Shown here: piece by piece, positions 1-11,137 of the stretch
Layout of the letters: each line of letters begins with the position of its first letter
Numbering within the stretch: the first letter of the stretch is position 1
Origin: Ixodes scapularis
Lineage: Eukaryota; Arthropoda; Arachnida; Ixodida; Ixodidae
Assembly: GCF_016920785.2 (NCBI RefSeq)
Contig: NW_024609857.1
Span: 133,851,094 to 133,915,093, forward strand
Reading direction: 5' to 3'
DNA: 64,000 bases
Made by a program: the position numbers and the translations under genes
The notes under the pieces: model-generated
The model's database searches: none
Told to the model about the DNA's origin: nothing
What the model saw: only the letters and a program-made list of their open reading frames with translations

Positions 1-842
1 CAGTGAAAGGTTTTCCGGTAGGGTCACCAGGCATAAATCAAAGGGCATATAAACTTGGCCAGATTCCCGCAGTTCAAAAAAACTAAGGACAATGATAAAA
101 CTAATGCTCACAATATGCAATAGTTGTGACAGAGGACACAAAGTTAAGTGCGATGATGAAAACACCATTAAATTGTAGCATAGTTATGCGAACATGAAGC
201 AGGAGACTCAGAGGGGTAGTGATATGGCGCGAGGAGTCTTGTTACGATGCAGTTTCTCTCGTTCGTTCTTGTGTCTTAGTTCACTCATTTGGAGCGCGTT
301 GTGGCACTGTCTCTTTATGCGCACTTCTTCTTGTCCCACTAGCGGCGGGTCTGATGGAAGCGGGCTACGGGTCGTTCCTCATTATGAAAAAAACCGGGGC
401 CAAACGCTGGCCGGTCGGAAGACTTACATGAGCAGGGGTTAAGACACCCCTGTTCTTGTAGTAAAGGCCCTCTTTCCAGTTCGCAGACAAAATCCAGTCG
501 CAGATATAATACTATGAACGGCGTTCAGCCTACTTAAGAAAGAAGTAAATTTATGTTTCTATGTGCCCTCTAATATTATGGTCGTCGCTGTTGGGATCAG
601 TGGATTATGCTGTGCAAAAACACTGGACGTAATTAATCGTTTTAGCTCTTGGATTGTGAAATGGGGCTAGCGAACGTCTATAACGTCGCGGAGCCTATAC
701 TTTTTCGAAGAACAAAGGCCCGCTAGGGGCGCCATTGCTGCCGTTCGACGCCGCTCCAATAGGTTTCCGGAGAAGTTTCCACTATTGGCGAAGTATATAG
801 AAGTGTATATCGTAATTAATTCTATAGGAATGCATTTCAAGC
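1..842. other. No recognised gene or repeat
   Basis: Several short open frames overlap near 194-442, but none resembles a known family and none has matching splice signals. A (GGAT)n run at about 844-864 marks the end of the LINE that follows. I see nothing else here. Confidence 0.4.
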
Positions 843-1770
843 TGGATGGATGGATGGATGGATGAATACGGCTGAGCCCTTTGGATCGGGCGGTAGCTTA
901 CGCCACCTAGCCATTTTGTTTTACCATTTTAGCTTAGAATATTTAAATGTGAAATCTATATTCACTCCGCAGTGCAAAGAAAGTGAGGCTATGAAACCCC
1001 CTTGCCATCAGTGATTAAGAAAATACCTAGTTTTCTCTCGATTTCTGCCACCATTCACTTAATCTTTGCTTGGTAATCTCTAGTCTTGAAATCCACTCTC
1101 CCTTCGCTGTCTCTAAAACCCAATGACTTTATTAAATCTATGTTGTCTTCGGTAGGCATAGGGTGAAGCCCTTTACAGTAGAGTATCAAGTGCTCAGCCG
1201 TCTCGTCCTCCTCTCCACAAGCAGTGCACACTGTATCAATTTCCTGGTACTTCACTCTGTATGTTCTGGTTCGCAGAACACCCGTTCTTGCCTCAAACAG
1301 CAATGAGCTTCCCCTAGAATTGTCATAAATGCTTTCTTTGGCAATAACTCTTTTGTTTAATCTATAGCTTTCCAGAGCAGTCTTTGTCTGCATTCCCTCT
1401 AGCCACCGATCTCTTTCTGTGGCCTTACCTTTCTTCTTAACTGAGACTTGCTCTTCCGTATCTTCGCTATAGCCCAAAAACCTTCCTCTTAATTTCCTAG
1501 TGCGCTGTCTCCACTTTGTGTCTACACTCCTCATGTATAAATAGCTGAAAACCTTTCGTGCCCATTGCTCCCCATCCATTAGCCTCAACCTATCCTCAAA
1601 TTCTACCTTGCTCACCGCTTCCCTGCTCTCAAATGATGCCCATCCCATGTCTCCTTGTACTCCCTGGTTTGGCGTTTTGCAATGCGCCCCCAAAGCCAGT
1701 CTACCTACTCCGCGCTGTTTTATTTCTAGTTTCGCATGCACTTCGGATTTCATGCATAGCACTGCGTTTC
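843..1770 (-). mobile_element. 5'-truncated non-LTR retrotransposon (LINE), 3' end
   Basis: On the minus strand this reads C-terminal coding sequence (1762 to 1055), then a 3' UTR of about 200 bases containing a TAGGTGGCG...CCGCCCGATC stretch, and ends in a (ATCC)n tail near 843-864. A short tandem tail is usual for LINEs that prime on the target site. A second copy of the same 3' UTR plus ATCC tail lies at about 36790-36870. The copy stops abruptly at about 1770, the usual 5' truncation of target-primed reverse transcription. Confidence 0.7.
1055..1762 (-). pseudogene. LINE ORF2 C-terminal fragment with Cys/His finger
   Basis: This is a 235-residue open frame on the minus strand. Its last third carries a C-x2-C-x10-H-x4-C motif (VCTACGEEDETAEHLILYC), the cysteine/histidine cluster found after the reverse transcriptase in many LINEs. 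The preceding part is basic and helical, with motifs such as VGRLALGAH and KVEFEDRLRLMDGEQWA typical of the tick LINE C-terminus. The endonuclease and RT catalytic domains are missing upstream, so this is a dead 5'-truncated copy, although the frame itself has no stop. The methionine at 1762 is only the first ATG in the fragment, not a true start. LINE origin is fairly certain; the exact clade (Jockey, I or CR1 type) cannot be settled by eye. Confidence 0.7.
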
Positions 1771-2447
1771 CAAAAGCTTCGCCGCATAAATGGCGCCCCC
1801 GTGCGAGTGTTTCGTAGTATGAGATTTTAAGAGGTTTTAAGGCACTCGGTCCTAAGCAGTTGTAAGTGTCTCAACGGGCCTTTAAAGGCCAACTGCAGGC
1901 GATGTCACGGCGTCTCCGGAGAATTTTCACTCATGACTATTTGGATCGCAGAAACAAATGCGAGACTTAGCTACGCCATAGATTTACTTCGTCATATTTG
2001 GCGCTTTCAGCGCCGTCTCGGCCGCCGCGTGCCCCGAAAGAGCTGGTAACGTCACCCCTATATATTTCAATCAATCAGCAAATTCCCCAACCAATGCTGC
2101 CGAACTCGTTCTGTAGCAACGCAGTGGTCATCTTACAGAGGCCGTATAGCCAGTCATAGACGAATCGCAATCCCTGTATTGTACGAAAAAAAAATTACTT
2201 TTTTACAGTATATACAATGTTGTCTTCGTAAGATAAACCAATTCGTCCGTCCCCATCCCCTCCCCCGCCCTTTCCCTTAAAACAGAAAGCGTCCATAATG
2301 TGAGACTTCCCTATACTAACAAGAGAAAAATGTAGGCATATACGAAGTTCCCGTAAACGTTGTTTAGATAGTGGGGCGTCCACATTAACGGGGCCTGTAT
2401 ATCGGGATATTACCGTGCTTTGATTCGGAATGTTCGCTTTTTCCCAG
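1771..2447. other. Unassigned, probably intronic
   Basis: No gene is recognised. The stretch lies just upstream of the METTL7-like exon on the plus strand and is probably its last intron. No other METTL7 exon was recognised in the window. Confidence 0.3.
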
Positions 2448-2690
2448 GGAGGCAGGTTGGTATTCCTGGAGCACGTGGCCCATCCGGAAGGAACCTGGGG
2501 TTCTGTCGTGCAGACGCTGCTCGATCCGATGTGGAGCTTTTCTTTCCGCGGATGTCACATAAACAGGAGACCGGAGCAGCTCTTCAAGAATGCAGGCTTT
2601 GACCAGATGAAACTCACCGAAGTGTTCTTGAATATGCCCACGGTGCTCAGTCCCACCGTGTACGGCTCGGCCGTTGTAGTCAAGGACTGA
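2448..2690 (+). CDS. METTL7 (TMT1)-like methyltransferase, last coding exon
   Basis: The exon follows a strong acceptor (pyrimidine run then TTTTTCCCAG, ending at 2447), opens in phase 0 and ends at a TGA at 2688-2690. The 80 residues match the C-terminal half of the METTL7A/METTL7B (TMT1A/B) family: a Gly-Gly turn, the strand LVFLEHV, a TW...LLDPMW segment, the F-x-G-C-x-I-x-R motif and a terminal VYGSAVV strand. In that family these elements complete the Rossmann fold of an S-adenosylmethionine-dependent methyltransferase acting on thiols at the ER or lipid droplets. The SAM-binding N-terminal half must lie on exons upstream of the window. The frame is intact, so this is likely a real host gene rather than a retrocopy. 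It is the only host exon I am confident of. Confidence 0.78.
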   Translation, partial: GGRLVFLEHVAHPEGTWGSVVQTLLDPMWSFSFRGCHINRRPEQLFKNAGFDQMKLTEVFLNMPTVLSPTVYGSAVVVKD

Positions 2691-3371
2691 TTTTACATGC
2701 CGTGATTGTTTTTTAATCGGCATGTTTTTACGTCTAGCAAAAAAAAGAAAAAGAAACGATCTAGACGCATTTTCAGCCTGAGGCATTGTGTGCGATATGC
2801 TGGTTTTGTTTGTCACGTGTCTGTACGTGCTGCCGGTGACGAAGGCATGCGTTTGGCAGTGGACGCTCTGCCCTCTGAGGCTCTGCCTTCATTCGCGTAG
2901 CCTTAAACCAGACGGCGGACTGAATACAAAAAAAAGCGATCGCGGCGCTAGCTGTCATCGAAACAATTGAGACAGATACGCACAGCGCCGCATCTAAAAG
3001 CTTGTTGTTCAATGTAGTCACGGGGCGTATATTTTTTTGTTTTGTGTTTTTGTCGAGGTGGTTAATTTTACGTCCAAGAAGGTACAGTCTTGCTTTCTTC
3101 TTACTGTATAGACAGGGTTGAAACGTTAGCTTGTAAAGTGTCGGCTCCAATTTAGCACCCTCTAGTCCTCCTAAGATTTGCCTGCTCCCAAATTCTGCAG
3201 CCCAAGGCCCCACTCTTTGAGCACGCCACTGAAGCTTCAGTTGCGAATCGTCACGGCGAAGTGTGCAGGCGGCTCGAGTATTTCCACCCGGAAGTTGTGT
3301 AATATTGTGTCTACATATTTGTATGATTTTAAAAAGTGTGCATATTGGAACAGATTAACAGCCTTAGCCAT

Positions 3372-3377
3372 AATAAA
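3372..3377 (+). terminator. Candidate polyadenylation signal for the METTL7-like gene
   Basis: An AATAAA hexamer lies about 680 bases after the METTL7-like stop codon, on the same strand. No closer canonical hexamer was noticed. The DNA between (2691-3371) holds no recognised gene and would be 3' UTR. Confidence 0.35.
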
Positions 3378-3599
3378 CGAAAAGTACACTCGAGTGAATT
3401 GAGTGACAGAGTGACAATGGTGTGCTTGCGTCGCGACCAAGTCAATATATTTGAGTTTTTTCGTGATTGACTTGTCCCTCGTGACAACCGAGAGTCACAA
3501 AAAACAATAATAAAAAATAAGTGTGTTCTGAAACCGTTCCACGGCTCCATATTGTGTCGTATTTCCGGGGTCTGAAATTGTAACAGTGGCGAGGTGTCA

Positions 3600-3926
3600 G
3601 GACGGTGAAGACACACCCACAGCTAGAGGGATTCCTCGGTCATCCTAGAAACGAAACGTACGATCTCGAATTGAAGGATAAATCACCAACTGTCGGAGCT
3701 TGATCAAAACAAAACAAGTGGAACGCGTACATCATCGAAGTGGGGGTTCACTTCGAAGGCACTGAGGTAATGGACGACGCGAAGAAACGCGTGTTGCACG
3801 TCGCGGCACTGGGGACCAAAACGGTTTGAATGCTCTGCGGAGGAGTAGCTCGACGAAAACCTAACGCTCTAAAGTTTAATAAAGTGGAAGCAGCGCTTGA
3901 TGCGTACTACAGTTCCAAGACCAGTG
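3600..3926 (+). pseudogene. Ty3-type gag relic, N-terminal part
   Basis: From about 3719 one frame reads a Gag N-terminal domain (KWNAYIIEVGVHFEGTEV, then DDAKKRVLHVAALG), broken by one in-frame TGA near 3828 and continuing to DAYYSSKT at about 3920. The order, a W-x-x-Y helix followed by a K-x-x-x-L-L-x-x-x-G segment, is that of Ty3 Gag proteins. Its continuation is found beyond the inserted element, at 7160-7376. The flank at about 3380-3590 may be its LTR and leader, but I could not find the second LTR. Confidence 0.55.
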
Positions 3927-4416
3927 CCCAAGCAGCACATAAACATGAAGAAAACGTCGAAAGAATGTCGAAGACGTCTGTAACGTGACGTCGTAAAACG
4001 TCGAAGGTCCGGGCGTTACCTTCCTTCGACGTCGATGAAACCTTTAAATGTCCGCGAGAAAAGGTGCACAGAAGGTTGAGGGAACGTTCCAAATGACGTT
4101 TGTTGCACGTCACATGCACGTTTCAGAGGGCCGTTGCGTCCTCCCTCGACGTTTATGATACGTGTGTTTACGACATTCGGACTACCAACGACGTTTACAG
4201 AACGTCGAGAAACCTTTCGAAATTACGTTCCATAGCCGTCGTGGGAAAACGCTGTGTCCCCCGCCCCCCCCCCCCCCCAAAAAAAAAAAAATAAATAAAA
4301 AATATTTTTTTAGTATTATTGCGAAGGCAAGTTGCTATCATGCAAGTACGAAGGAAGTAACTAAAACACAGGTTTGGTACGAACTGTTTATTTGAGCATG
4401 TTCAGACGCGAGATAC

Positions 4417-4487
4417 AATACGGAGCGCCTCCAAAAGACGTCCCTGGATGGCACATCCAGGGACGTCTTTTGGAGGCGCTCCGTATT
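4417..4487. repeat. 71-bp perfect hairpin
   Basis: Two 34-base arms (4417-4450 and 4454-4487) are exactly complementary around the 3-base loop GCA. The right arm is followed by a partial third copy of its TTGGAGGCGCTCC end at 4489-4501. It lies inside the 3.2-kb TIR element. Confidence 0.85.
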
Positions 4488-4586
4488 TTGGAGGCGCTCC
4501 CTCAAAGATACAAAAGAACAAACAAATTCACGTAAATAAATGAACAAGAGACGATGTCACGCAGCGCGGAATGTTCCACCACTTAC

Positions 4587-4957
4587 CTCGTTCTGCTTCT
4601 ATTAATGCGCTGACGCGCTCGCTTTAGCCGCCCCATTGCGCGTAGCTGGTACTCTCGCTGCGTGCACGTAAATGGTTTCAGAAGGGGGATCCCGTGCGCT
4701 GGGCGTTCTTGACTGGGATCGTCGGAGGCGTCTGAAGGGTCTTGATCGGAGACTGGACTTGACGCGCCGTTATGTGCACTGCCACTTGTTTTCTGGGGGG
4801 CGTCATTCATATCCTCACAGGTACCTTGATCCGAGCAGTAGTACATTTCAACGTGTGAAGCGCTATGGCCTTGAAAAAGGTCCTCGAGCCATGACTGAAT
4901 ACGACGGCGTTTTTGGCGATCACCGACTTCTTCATAGGGGCGACTTGAACGACTCAT
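4587..4957 (-). CDS. Unrecognised first-exon ORF of the TIR element
   Basis: The plausible start is the ATG at 4957-4955 (MSRSSRPYEE). The exon runs about 123 residues and ends at a near-ideal donor, CGAG|GTAAGT, with the intron opening at 4586. The protein starts with an Arg/Lys-rich segment (DRQKRRRIQSWLEDLF), continues through an acidic Ser/Asp-rich stretch and ends in a basic helix (GRLKRARQRINRSR). I do not recognise the family. The donor and codon-like composition argue for a real exon carried by the element, perhaps an accessory protein or the transposase N-terminus. The next exon was not found, and the region toward 3927 is mostly repeats. Confidence 0.4.
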
Positions 4958-5639
4958 CCAATCGCAGCACTTATACTGTATGCAGACGCGAAAAAAAAAA
5001 AAATCACGGCGACTTACTAGCCTGCTTCGTAGACCCGTAGACGTGACGGCCGGTGCTAGTGACTGGCTTTCGGAAAAGCTGGACCGGGTCCCAGAGCTGT
5101 TCTCTCTGGGCCAATGGACCTTTTGGCGAATATGTGCTGCCACCTAGACACCAACTGCGTTCGAGACTAGTGGCTCGAAAACAAGGCGCGTGCAAGGCCT
5201 CTCCCATCCGTTCGACATTCGAAACGTCAGCCACATCCAGTTCGCCCGCTGAGCCGCTGTGACTTAGATACGGCTCCCCCAAACTTGCTTTGTCCCCATC
5301 GTGGGTTATTTTCTGCCCCGAAGACAACACAAAAAACCATCCTCCCTCTCTGCTCGGCCAGAAGGAAGACAGAGAGGGTACTATAACCATTTACTCTCGA
5401 ATCAATGTTTCTACAAAAGGTCCATTCGAAGAACAGAACATTCAGTCAAATATTTTGGGAACGACTGAGAAAATAATTGCACCCGGGTCCCGGAACTTAG
5501 GCTTGTCAATTGTTCGTCGTCACTATCTTCCCCCGCTTTTCTCTCTCGCCCTCTTCTTGCCGAGTTTCCCGACGCATCGCATGGGGCTCTATGGAGTTGC
5601 CACTGGCATGACTGCCTACCTTTCCCCCTCTCTTTCGCG

Positions 5640-5720
5640 CCGTGTCGGCTGTTTTCTTTTTTTTTTTTTTTTTTTTTTCTTTTTTCTTTTCTTTTTTTTG
5701 CGCTTTTTTTTTTTTTCCGG
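5640..5720. repeat. Poly-T tract
   Basis: A T-rich run broken by occasional C lies inside the 3.2-kb element. A shorter T run is at about 5852-5869. Low complexity only. Confidence 0.8.
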
Positions 5721-7159
5721 CACGTAAGTGCGGACTGGGCTTGAACGCTTTTTGGACCGTCATCTGGGCCATTCAGGGGTTGGCATTATGAATGTCAATT
5801 TCCACAAACCGTTGACAGTATCTACCGGATTTCGTCATTGCCGGGCATTTTAATTTTTTTTTTTTTTTGAGTCAACTCCAAATATGCGCAAGTGTGCAGT
5901 GAAGTTGTGCTCTGGTATAGTGTGTGCTGGCATGCGATTTCCGCTTGGGTACGTCACCAGTGGCAACGAAAGCCAGATCTGTACTGACAGTCACGTGACA
6001 AGACTTTGCGCCCCGATCTACCGAAAGCGCTAAGGCGCTGGAAGTTGGTGTTATGAATGAACTGTGATGTTGATGCGAACTTTTTGGTTGTGCGCAGGTG
6101 AGCATGGGTTACAAAATACGAAGAGAAATTGACGAACCTTAAAACAATCTCGGGTGGTCGCGGAGCAGTATGAATGCTCCTAGGAAAGTATGCAGGCCTG
6201 AAATCACCTGGAGAGGGGATAGTGTAGCGGCGCACCTGAGGCGCGTGCCAGGGCCCAGGACACATGGAAGACGACAACGCGCGTGCAAAATGCAAGAATG
6301 GTACAATTCGATCCGTTCTAGACGCCATCGGCTTCGCAAATTAAACCCGTAGCAATATTTTAAACAAACCAAAATTATAACAAACACATCTAAAAGGAAT
6401 GATATTCCCAAAATGCTTTCATATTATTATTTTTTTCTTCCGTGTACAATGAGTTTTGTAAATGCCCTCTTTAGCATCACCGATCTGAAATTGATAGCAT
6501 TTTGAAATACGCAAATTAACGTATAAATAAATAAACTTCTCAACCTCTCAAAAATTAAGCTTTTTTTTGCGGCTCTTGAGCACTGTTACCTTGACCACAG
6601 TGATTCTGCGGCTGGAGATTGAGCTGGAAAATCTAAAAACGTCGAACAAAACGTGAATGGTCGACGTTTCCAGCACGTCTTGTATGGCGTTTACGACATT
6701 TAGGTGTGAACGCGACGTCGCTGAAACGTCACTGAAAAGGCAATAATGTAACGTCACCCTGGACTTTATTTTAACTTTGAAGACACGTGAGTGTTCGACG
6801 TTGCTAAAACATATTGTCTTGACGTCGTGGCGACGATGACGACGTTAAAGGTGAAACGTGACGTCGCCAGCACGTCACGGACAGGAAGATAAAGGGATGT
6901 CATTTATGAACTTCAGTTCAACGTCAAAGAAGCGTGAGCATTAGACGTTGTGAGTACGTCGTGCATCGACGTCGTGGGAATGTTGACGACGTGTCAGTTG
7001 AAATACAACGTCGTCACAACGTCACTGATTTGACTCTAATGGAACGTTATATAAGGACGTCACCTCAACATTGAAAAAAACGTGATCGAAGTCACGCGGG
7101 ACGTCACGGACGTCCGGGACTTTTTCTCGACGTTTCCACGACGTTTTGTGCTGCCTGGG

Positions 7160-7376
7160 TGATATGTCGAAAAGCTTGAAGTTTTTCAATCGCTGCCAGA
7201 AAAAAGGGAAGTCTGTTCACAATATTATTGTAGAAATTCGGAGGATATCGGACAACTGCAATATTTCAGCTATGTTGGAGAGAATCCTGCGGGACAGGAT
7301 CGTCTACGGCGTTCGGTCGAAGAATCTCCAAAAGCAATTCCTATTAGAAAAAAGAACTGTCATTAGCCGATGAGTA
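7160..7376 (+). pseudogene. Ty3-type gag relic, C-terminal part
   Basis: The frame opening at 7160 reads KFFNRCQKKGKSVHN, then IVEIRRISDNCN and LRDRIVYGVRS. This is the helix set that follows DAYYSSKT-like sequence in Ty3 Gag (retrotrans_gag domain). It joins naturally to the fragment ending at 3926, which supports the view that both were one gene before the 3.2-kb element inserted. It ends at TGA 7371-7373. No zinc knuckle or pol follows. Confidence 0.6.
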
Positions 7377-7477
7377 ATGCTATATGTACTCCGTAGTTCA
7401 GCTAGGCCGGAAATTGCTATACGCACTACGTTTGTCTCGTATAAAACGAATGGTCACAACGAGTTTTCTAAGCGGTT

Positions 7478-7545
7478 GCATGGCGTAGGGGTTAGCGTGT
7501 CCGCAGTACACAAGTGGACGCGGGTTCGAATCGCGGTGGGCCTAC
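7478..7545 (+). other. tRNA-like sequence (SINE head or tRNA pseudogene)
   Basis: GGCGTAGGGGTTAGCG resembles an A box and GGTTCGAATCG matches a B box, followed by a T run that could end pol III transcription. The T stem has mismatches, the acceptor stem does not pair and the anticodon loop is not seven bases. It is therefore not a functional tRNA. Confidence 0.4.
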
Positions 7546-8649
7546 TTTTTTTTTCTTCTTTTTTTGAATGTTGTTTTGTTGAGGCATTTGGCAATATTTA
7601 TATTTCTTTTTTTGCGATGAACACAAAAAAAAACAAAAAACACCGTATGTTGTTGACGAGACTTCGCAGACTTCGCAGATCGGGGACAGCGGGACTTGGG
7701 TTGCCGGCTGGACGCCGCGAAGCGGCGTGTACTGGTTAACTTTTCTAATTAGCAGCCGCATACTGTCGCCGCGAAGCGGCGTGAACGCAAGCGAGGGGCT
7801 GTGTTAACGAGCTCCCCAGAGATACACGCGCAGTTCGAAAAAGTGTTCGAAAAAGCAAAGCGGTTAGGAAATTTTTGGAAAAAGTTCGAAAAAGCAACGC
7901 GGTTAGGAAATTTCCGTTCGCACCAAAAAGGCACGAGTGTTTGCGAGCAATTGGTAACATACAACATCTTAAAATCTTAAAAGTATCACACTATATTTTA
8001 GGACATACCAAATACTCCACGTAAGAGATCTACATAAACACTAACTATCACTGGAAGCTTGGAGACAATTTCAGCTCGATAAATTGTCGTTCCAAGCCAA
8101 GTACCACGGGAAAGATAGGCCGTATAAATTAAAGCGATATATTTTAATAATATCGCGTTCGCGAACAAATTATGGAGACCAGAGGATGTGTTTTAAGATA
8201 TTTAAACCAGCACCCGTGTATTTTTATCTACATTGGATTGCGTACGATCACTCTATCAGTGTAAAGATATTGTAAAAGAACATTTAAAATGTTTACGATG
8301 ATTGTAAACTAGCAAATGTCTTTTCACTCTATGTTGTTTTGTGCTCCATTTGTTTTGTTTTGTAAAGATTTTTAGCTTGGAGTGAAACTGTATAACTCCT
8401 CATGTGTTTCATGATTTTGCTACCGTTGCTGCTAAAAGATTGGCATGACCACGTTAGGCATTTACGCTTTTTGCCATGTCCCCCGGAAACATCTCTGTAC
8501 AGTTATGTACTAAATCGAGGCATAAAAAATAAGCAAACAAACGGTACCTTGAGAGCTGAGAGCACGAAAGCAACATCTGCCGCTACAGGGAAACCAAGTT
8601 TTTTTCGCAGCGGGAAATCGAGTCAGAGGTTGGTGATATCTTACAATCA
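7546..8649. other. No recognised gene
   Basis: AT-rich DNA with a short direct repeat near 7834-7915 (GTTCGAAAAAGCAA...GCGGTTAGGAAATTT, twice). No coding sequence is recognised. Confidence 0.4.
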
Positions 8650-8989
8650 ATGGTCTGGTAAAGGCGAGCGGGTAGAACATGAATACATAAAATAGAAAGA
8701 ATAAAACACGGAAGACAAGCACAGGACAAGCACGTTCCTTCATTTAGCAATGACGTTTATTTTGAGGAGGAACATTGCACTCTGACCGAGACCCCGACTA
8801 AGATAGGGTGATAAGGGGCAAGGCAAACTGGGAGATGCAAACGGTGATAAGGGGGAAGCAAACCTGAGAGATGGAAAGGGTGATAAGGGGATAGGAAGAG
8901 TGGGAGATGGGGAGGGGGAACCACGAGGCACGACGGGCAGAACTACCGTGATGGTGTGTTTTTACGGGGAGTTGCGGTACTTTTCAAGT

Positions 8990-9485
8990 TCACGCCTGAT
9001 GAATTCTAATTCTCGTCTTGATAAGGTTACTGAGGCCGATGAAACGTTGTTTTCTGCGTTTTGGATGAGAAAGGATTCGATGATTCACGTTCGTGGCGAT
9101 TGCGGTGTCCCCCTCTTGTCTTGGTTCCTGCGAGGTCAGGTGCGCATCCAATGCATTCGTTCGCGTGAACCGCGATCGGATGAATGGGGTTCTCAGTTCT
9201 TGAAGTTGCTTCGTTTTCGTGCTCTCGTAAGCGGCCATTGATACATCGGACGGTTTGTCCTTTGTACTCAGCCCCGCATTTAAGGGAGATGGGGTAAACT
9301 TTTTTTTTTTTTTGCAGCAGGCCCGGGAAATCGTGGCGTGCTTTTTTTTTCGAAAGCCGGCTTGGCTTCTTGTCGGCTAATCATGTTGCACATGCTTGCA
9401 AATTCGAATCTACTGAAAAAGACAACTTTTGTGTCATAGTGTCAAGCAATGGATCGGATACGATGGGAAGCATTATGAATGTATA
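8990..9485 (-). pseudogene. PLE-B copy 1, GIY-YIG endonuclease region (degenerate)
   Basis: Frames on the minus strand match the plus-strand copy at 24672-25175: TKTKQLQELRTPFIRSRF in one frame and the reading with an R-C-I-N-x-R-L-R-E-H core in another. The frames are broken by indels and a poly-A stretch at about 9300-9313. The 3' UTR follows to about 8650 and contains a GGTGATAAGGGG motif repeated three times. The upstream part is cut at 9485 by the 1.65-kb element and continues at 11138. Confidence 0.55.
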
Positions 9486-11133
9486 CACCAACTCAACTCT
9501 CCTACGTCACGCCGCGGTGGTGGCGCGCCGGACGCACTGCCGGTCTGTGGCGGTGGGCAGAAGTCGCCGTGCCAGACATGCATTCCTGTGTTCCCTTGGA
9601 AGAAACGAGACAAAAAACCTGCTTTCTCGTCAAAATGCTGCGACGGGGGTTGTACCAAGAGAGTCTGGAAAGGTTTGAAGATCAGTTTTCATGTGTTTTT
9701 GCACCCTCCGTTCGTCCGAGAACGTGGATAGTAGCCGTGAAAAGGGCAAACCAGACGCTGTCGAACTACGATTGCGTGCGCGGGCAACACTTTGCGGTCG
9801 CCAGATGTATTTGCTTTGTTCCAACATAAACGAGAGAAAACCGCCAAGTTGTCCGAACGACCCACGGGTTCAGTGCGTCTTCAAATTCACACGGCCGCCT
9901 GATCGTTCGAACTTTCGTCTGCTCTTTCAAACGTCTGCTTTTTGTCGTCTGCTCGTTCAAACAAAAGCGGCCCGTAGACCAAACTTTGACCCGGTGATTG
10001 CAATAAGAAGTAATTGCAGACCTCAAAAGACTTAAGTAGGCTCGGTGTAAAAAGTAGATACAAGATGTTGATCATTGGTACCGGTGGTCATCACCGACTT
10101 GTTACGCTTGGTCTGTTCCCGCTTCCGATTTTCAGTATCGACGTCGATCATCGCCGCTACCTTCTACACTTTTGCAACACGAGCGACGTCGCTACCGAAA
10201 ATAGCTGGAAGAATCTCATCATGGTTTTGGCGTCCATTCTGCGGCGTTCATGCGAATGATTCGCCGCACGTCAAATTATTTACGGAAAGTTTAGCGGCGT
10301 AACGAGCCTTGATAATTTCGCTTAAGCGATTAAAGTGGGAAGACATTGCGATGAGGACGTAGAATCGACAATTCCAACGTGAAAAAAAGTAGGCAGACTC
10401 ACACAGACGCCGACAACGTGACATTCGAGTGGTTTGTTGACGCGGGACGCGGTGCTTCTTGCCCGTACCCCATTACGCATGCGTTCGAACTGTCGTCTGC
10501 TCTTTCAAACTTGGCTGCTTTTTGTCGTCAGCTCGTTCAAACGACAGCGGCCCGGAAACCAAACGTTGACCCGATAATTGCGATAAGAACTAAGTACAGG
10601 CCTCAAAACACTTTTGAAGGTTGGTTGGGGTAAGTAGGCTAAGTGTAAACAGATACAAGAAGATGTTTATCGTTATTGTTACTAGTGGCCATCACCGACT
10701 TGTAATGCCCGATTCTACTTGCGGTTTTCAGTATCGACGTCCACCACCTCAGCTACGGTCCACTCTTTTGCAGTCTGAGCAACGTCGCGTCTGGAAACAG
10801 CGAGCAGAATCTCATCGTGGAAGTCAGGCTTTAGCGCCCATTCTGCGGCGTCTACGTGAAATGAATCGGCGCACGCCACATTATTCACGCAAAGTTTTGC
10901 CTCGTTAGTTTTGCTGAAGCCGCTCAAATAGTCAGACATTGTTAGGAGGACGTAGCATCAACAATTTCAACCCGAAAAAGAGCACGGGGACTCCCACCGA
11001 CGCCGACAACAACGCAATTCAATGGTTTGTTTATGGGCGACGGCCGGCTTCTTGCCCACCATCCATCGCGCATGCGCGGCGCCGGTGGCGTCCGCTAGGG
11101 GCGCTCCGGTTTGTTTGTAAACATGAGTTGGTG
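9486..11133 (-). mobile_element. 1.65-kb TIR element (family D), copy inside PLE-B
   Basis: The ends are CACCAACTCA and TGAGTTGGTG, flanked by TATA on both sides (9482-9485 and 11134-11137). PLE-B resumes on either side, so the limits are exact. Length is 1648 bases; the other full copy (42464-44112) has 1649 bases and is very similar along its whole length. Inside are two diverged tandem units of roughly 600 bases, each with a short ORF. No transposase is recognised, so it is probably non-autonomous. TA or TATA target duplication would fit several TIR superfamilies. Confidence 0.7.
10715..10939 (-). CDS. Short conserved ORF of family D (copy 1)
   Basis: A 74-residue ORF starts MSDYLSGFSKTNEAKLC and ends ENRK before a stop. 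The copy at 42658-42882 keeps start, stop and frame, differing at about a dozen residues. A weaker version is visible in the second internal unit of each element and at about 41940-42140. I do not recognise the protein; it has no signal peptide or membrane segment. It could be a captured first exon or an element gene. Confidence 0.4.
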   Translation of the reverse strand: MSDYLSGFSKTNEAKLCVNNVACADSFHVDAAEWALKPDFHDEILLAVSRRDVAQTAKEWTVAEVVDVDTENRK

Positions 11134-11137
11134 TATA

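Larger units (their letters stand above)
3927..7159. mobile_element. 3.2-kb TIR element with ACGTC-rich ends, inserted in the gag relic
   Basis: The ends are inverted repeats: CCCAAGCAGCACA at 3927-3939 and TGTGCTGCCTGGG at 7147-7159. The gag relic resumes at once on the far side, so the boundaries are set by an interrupted gene. Both subterminal regions (about 3945-4250 and 6635-7145) are dense in AACGTCG/GACGTC motifs in both orientations, as in transposons whose ends carry many transposase sites. Inside are a spliced-looking ORF (4587-4957, minus), a 71-bp hairpin and poly-T tracts. No transposase catalytic domain is recognised, and no clear target duplication is seen. The superfamily is unknown. 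Confidence 0.6.

Noticed and set aside
7478..7545. Functional tRNA gene
   Set aside because: Acceptor and T stems do not pair and the anticodon loop has the wrong size; kept only as a tRNA-like sequence.
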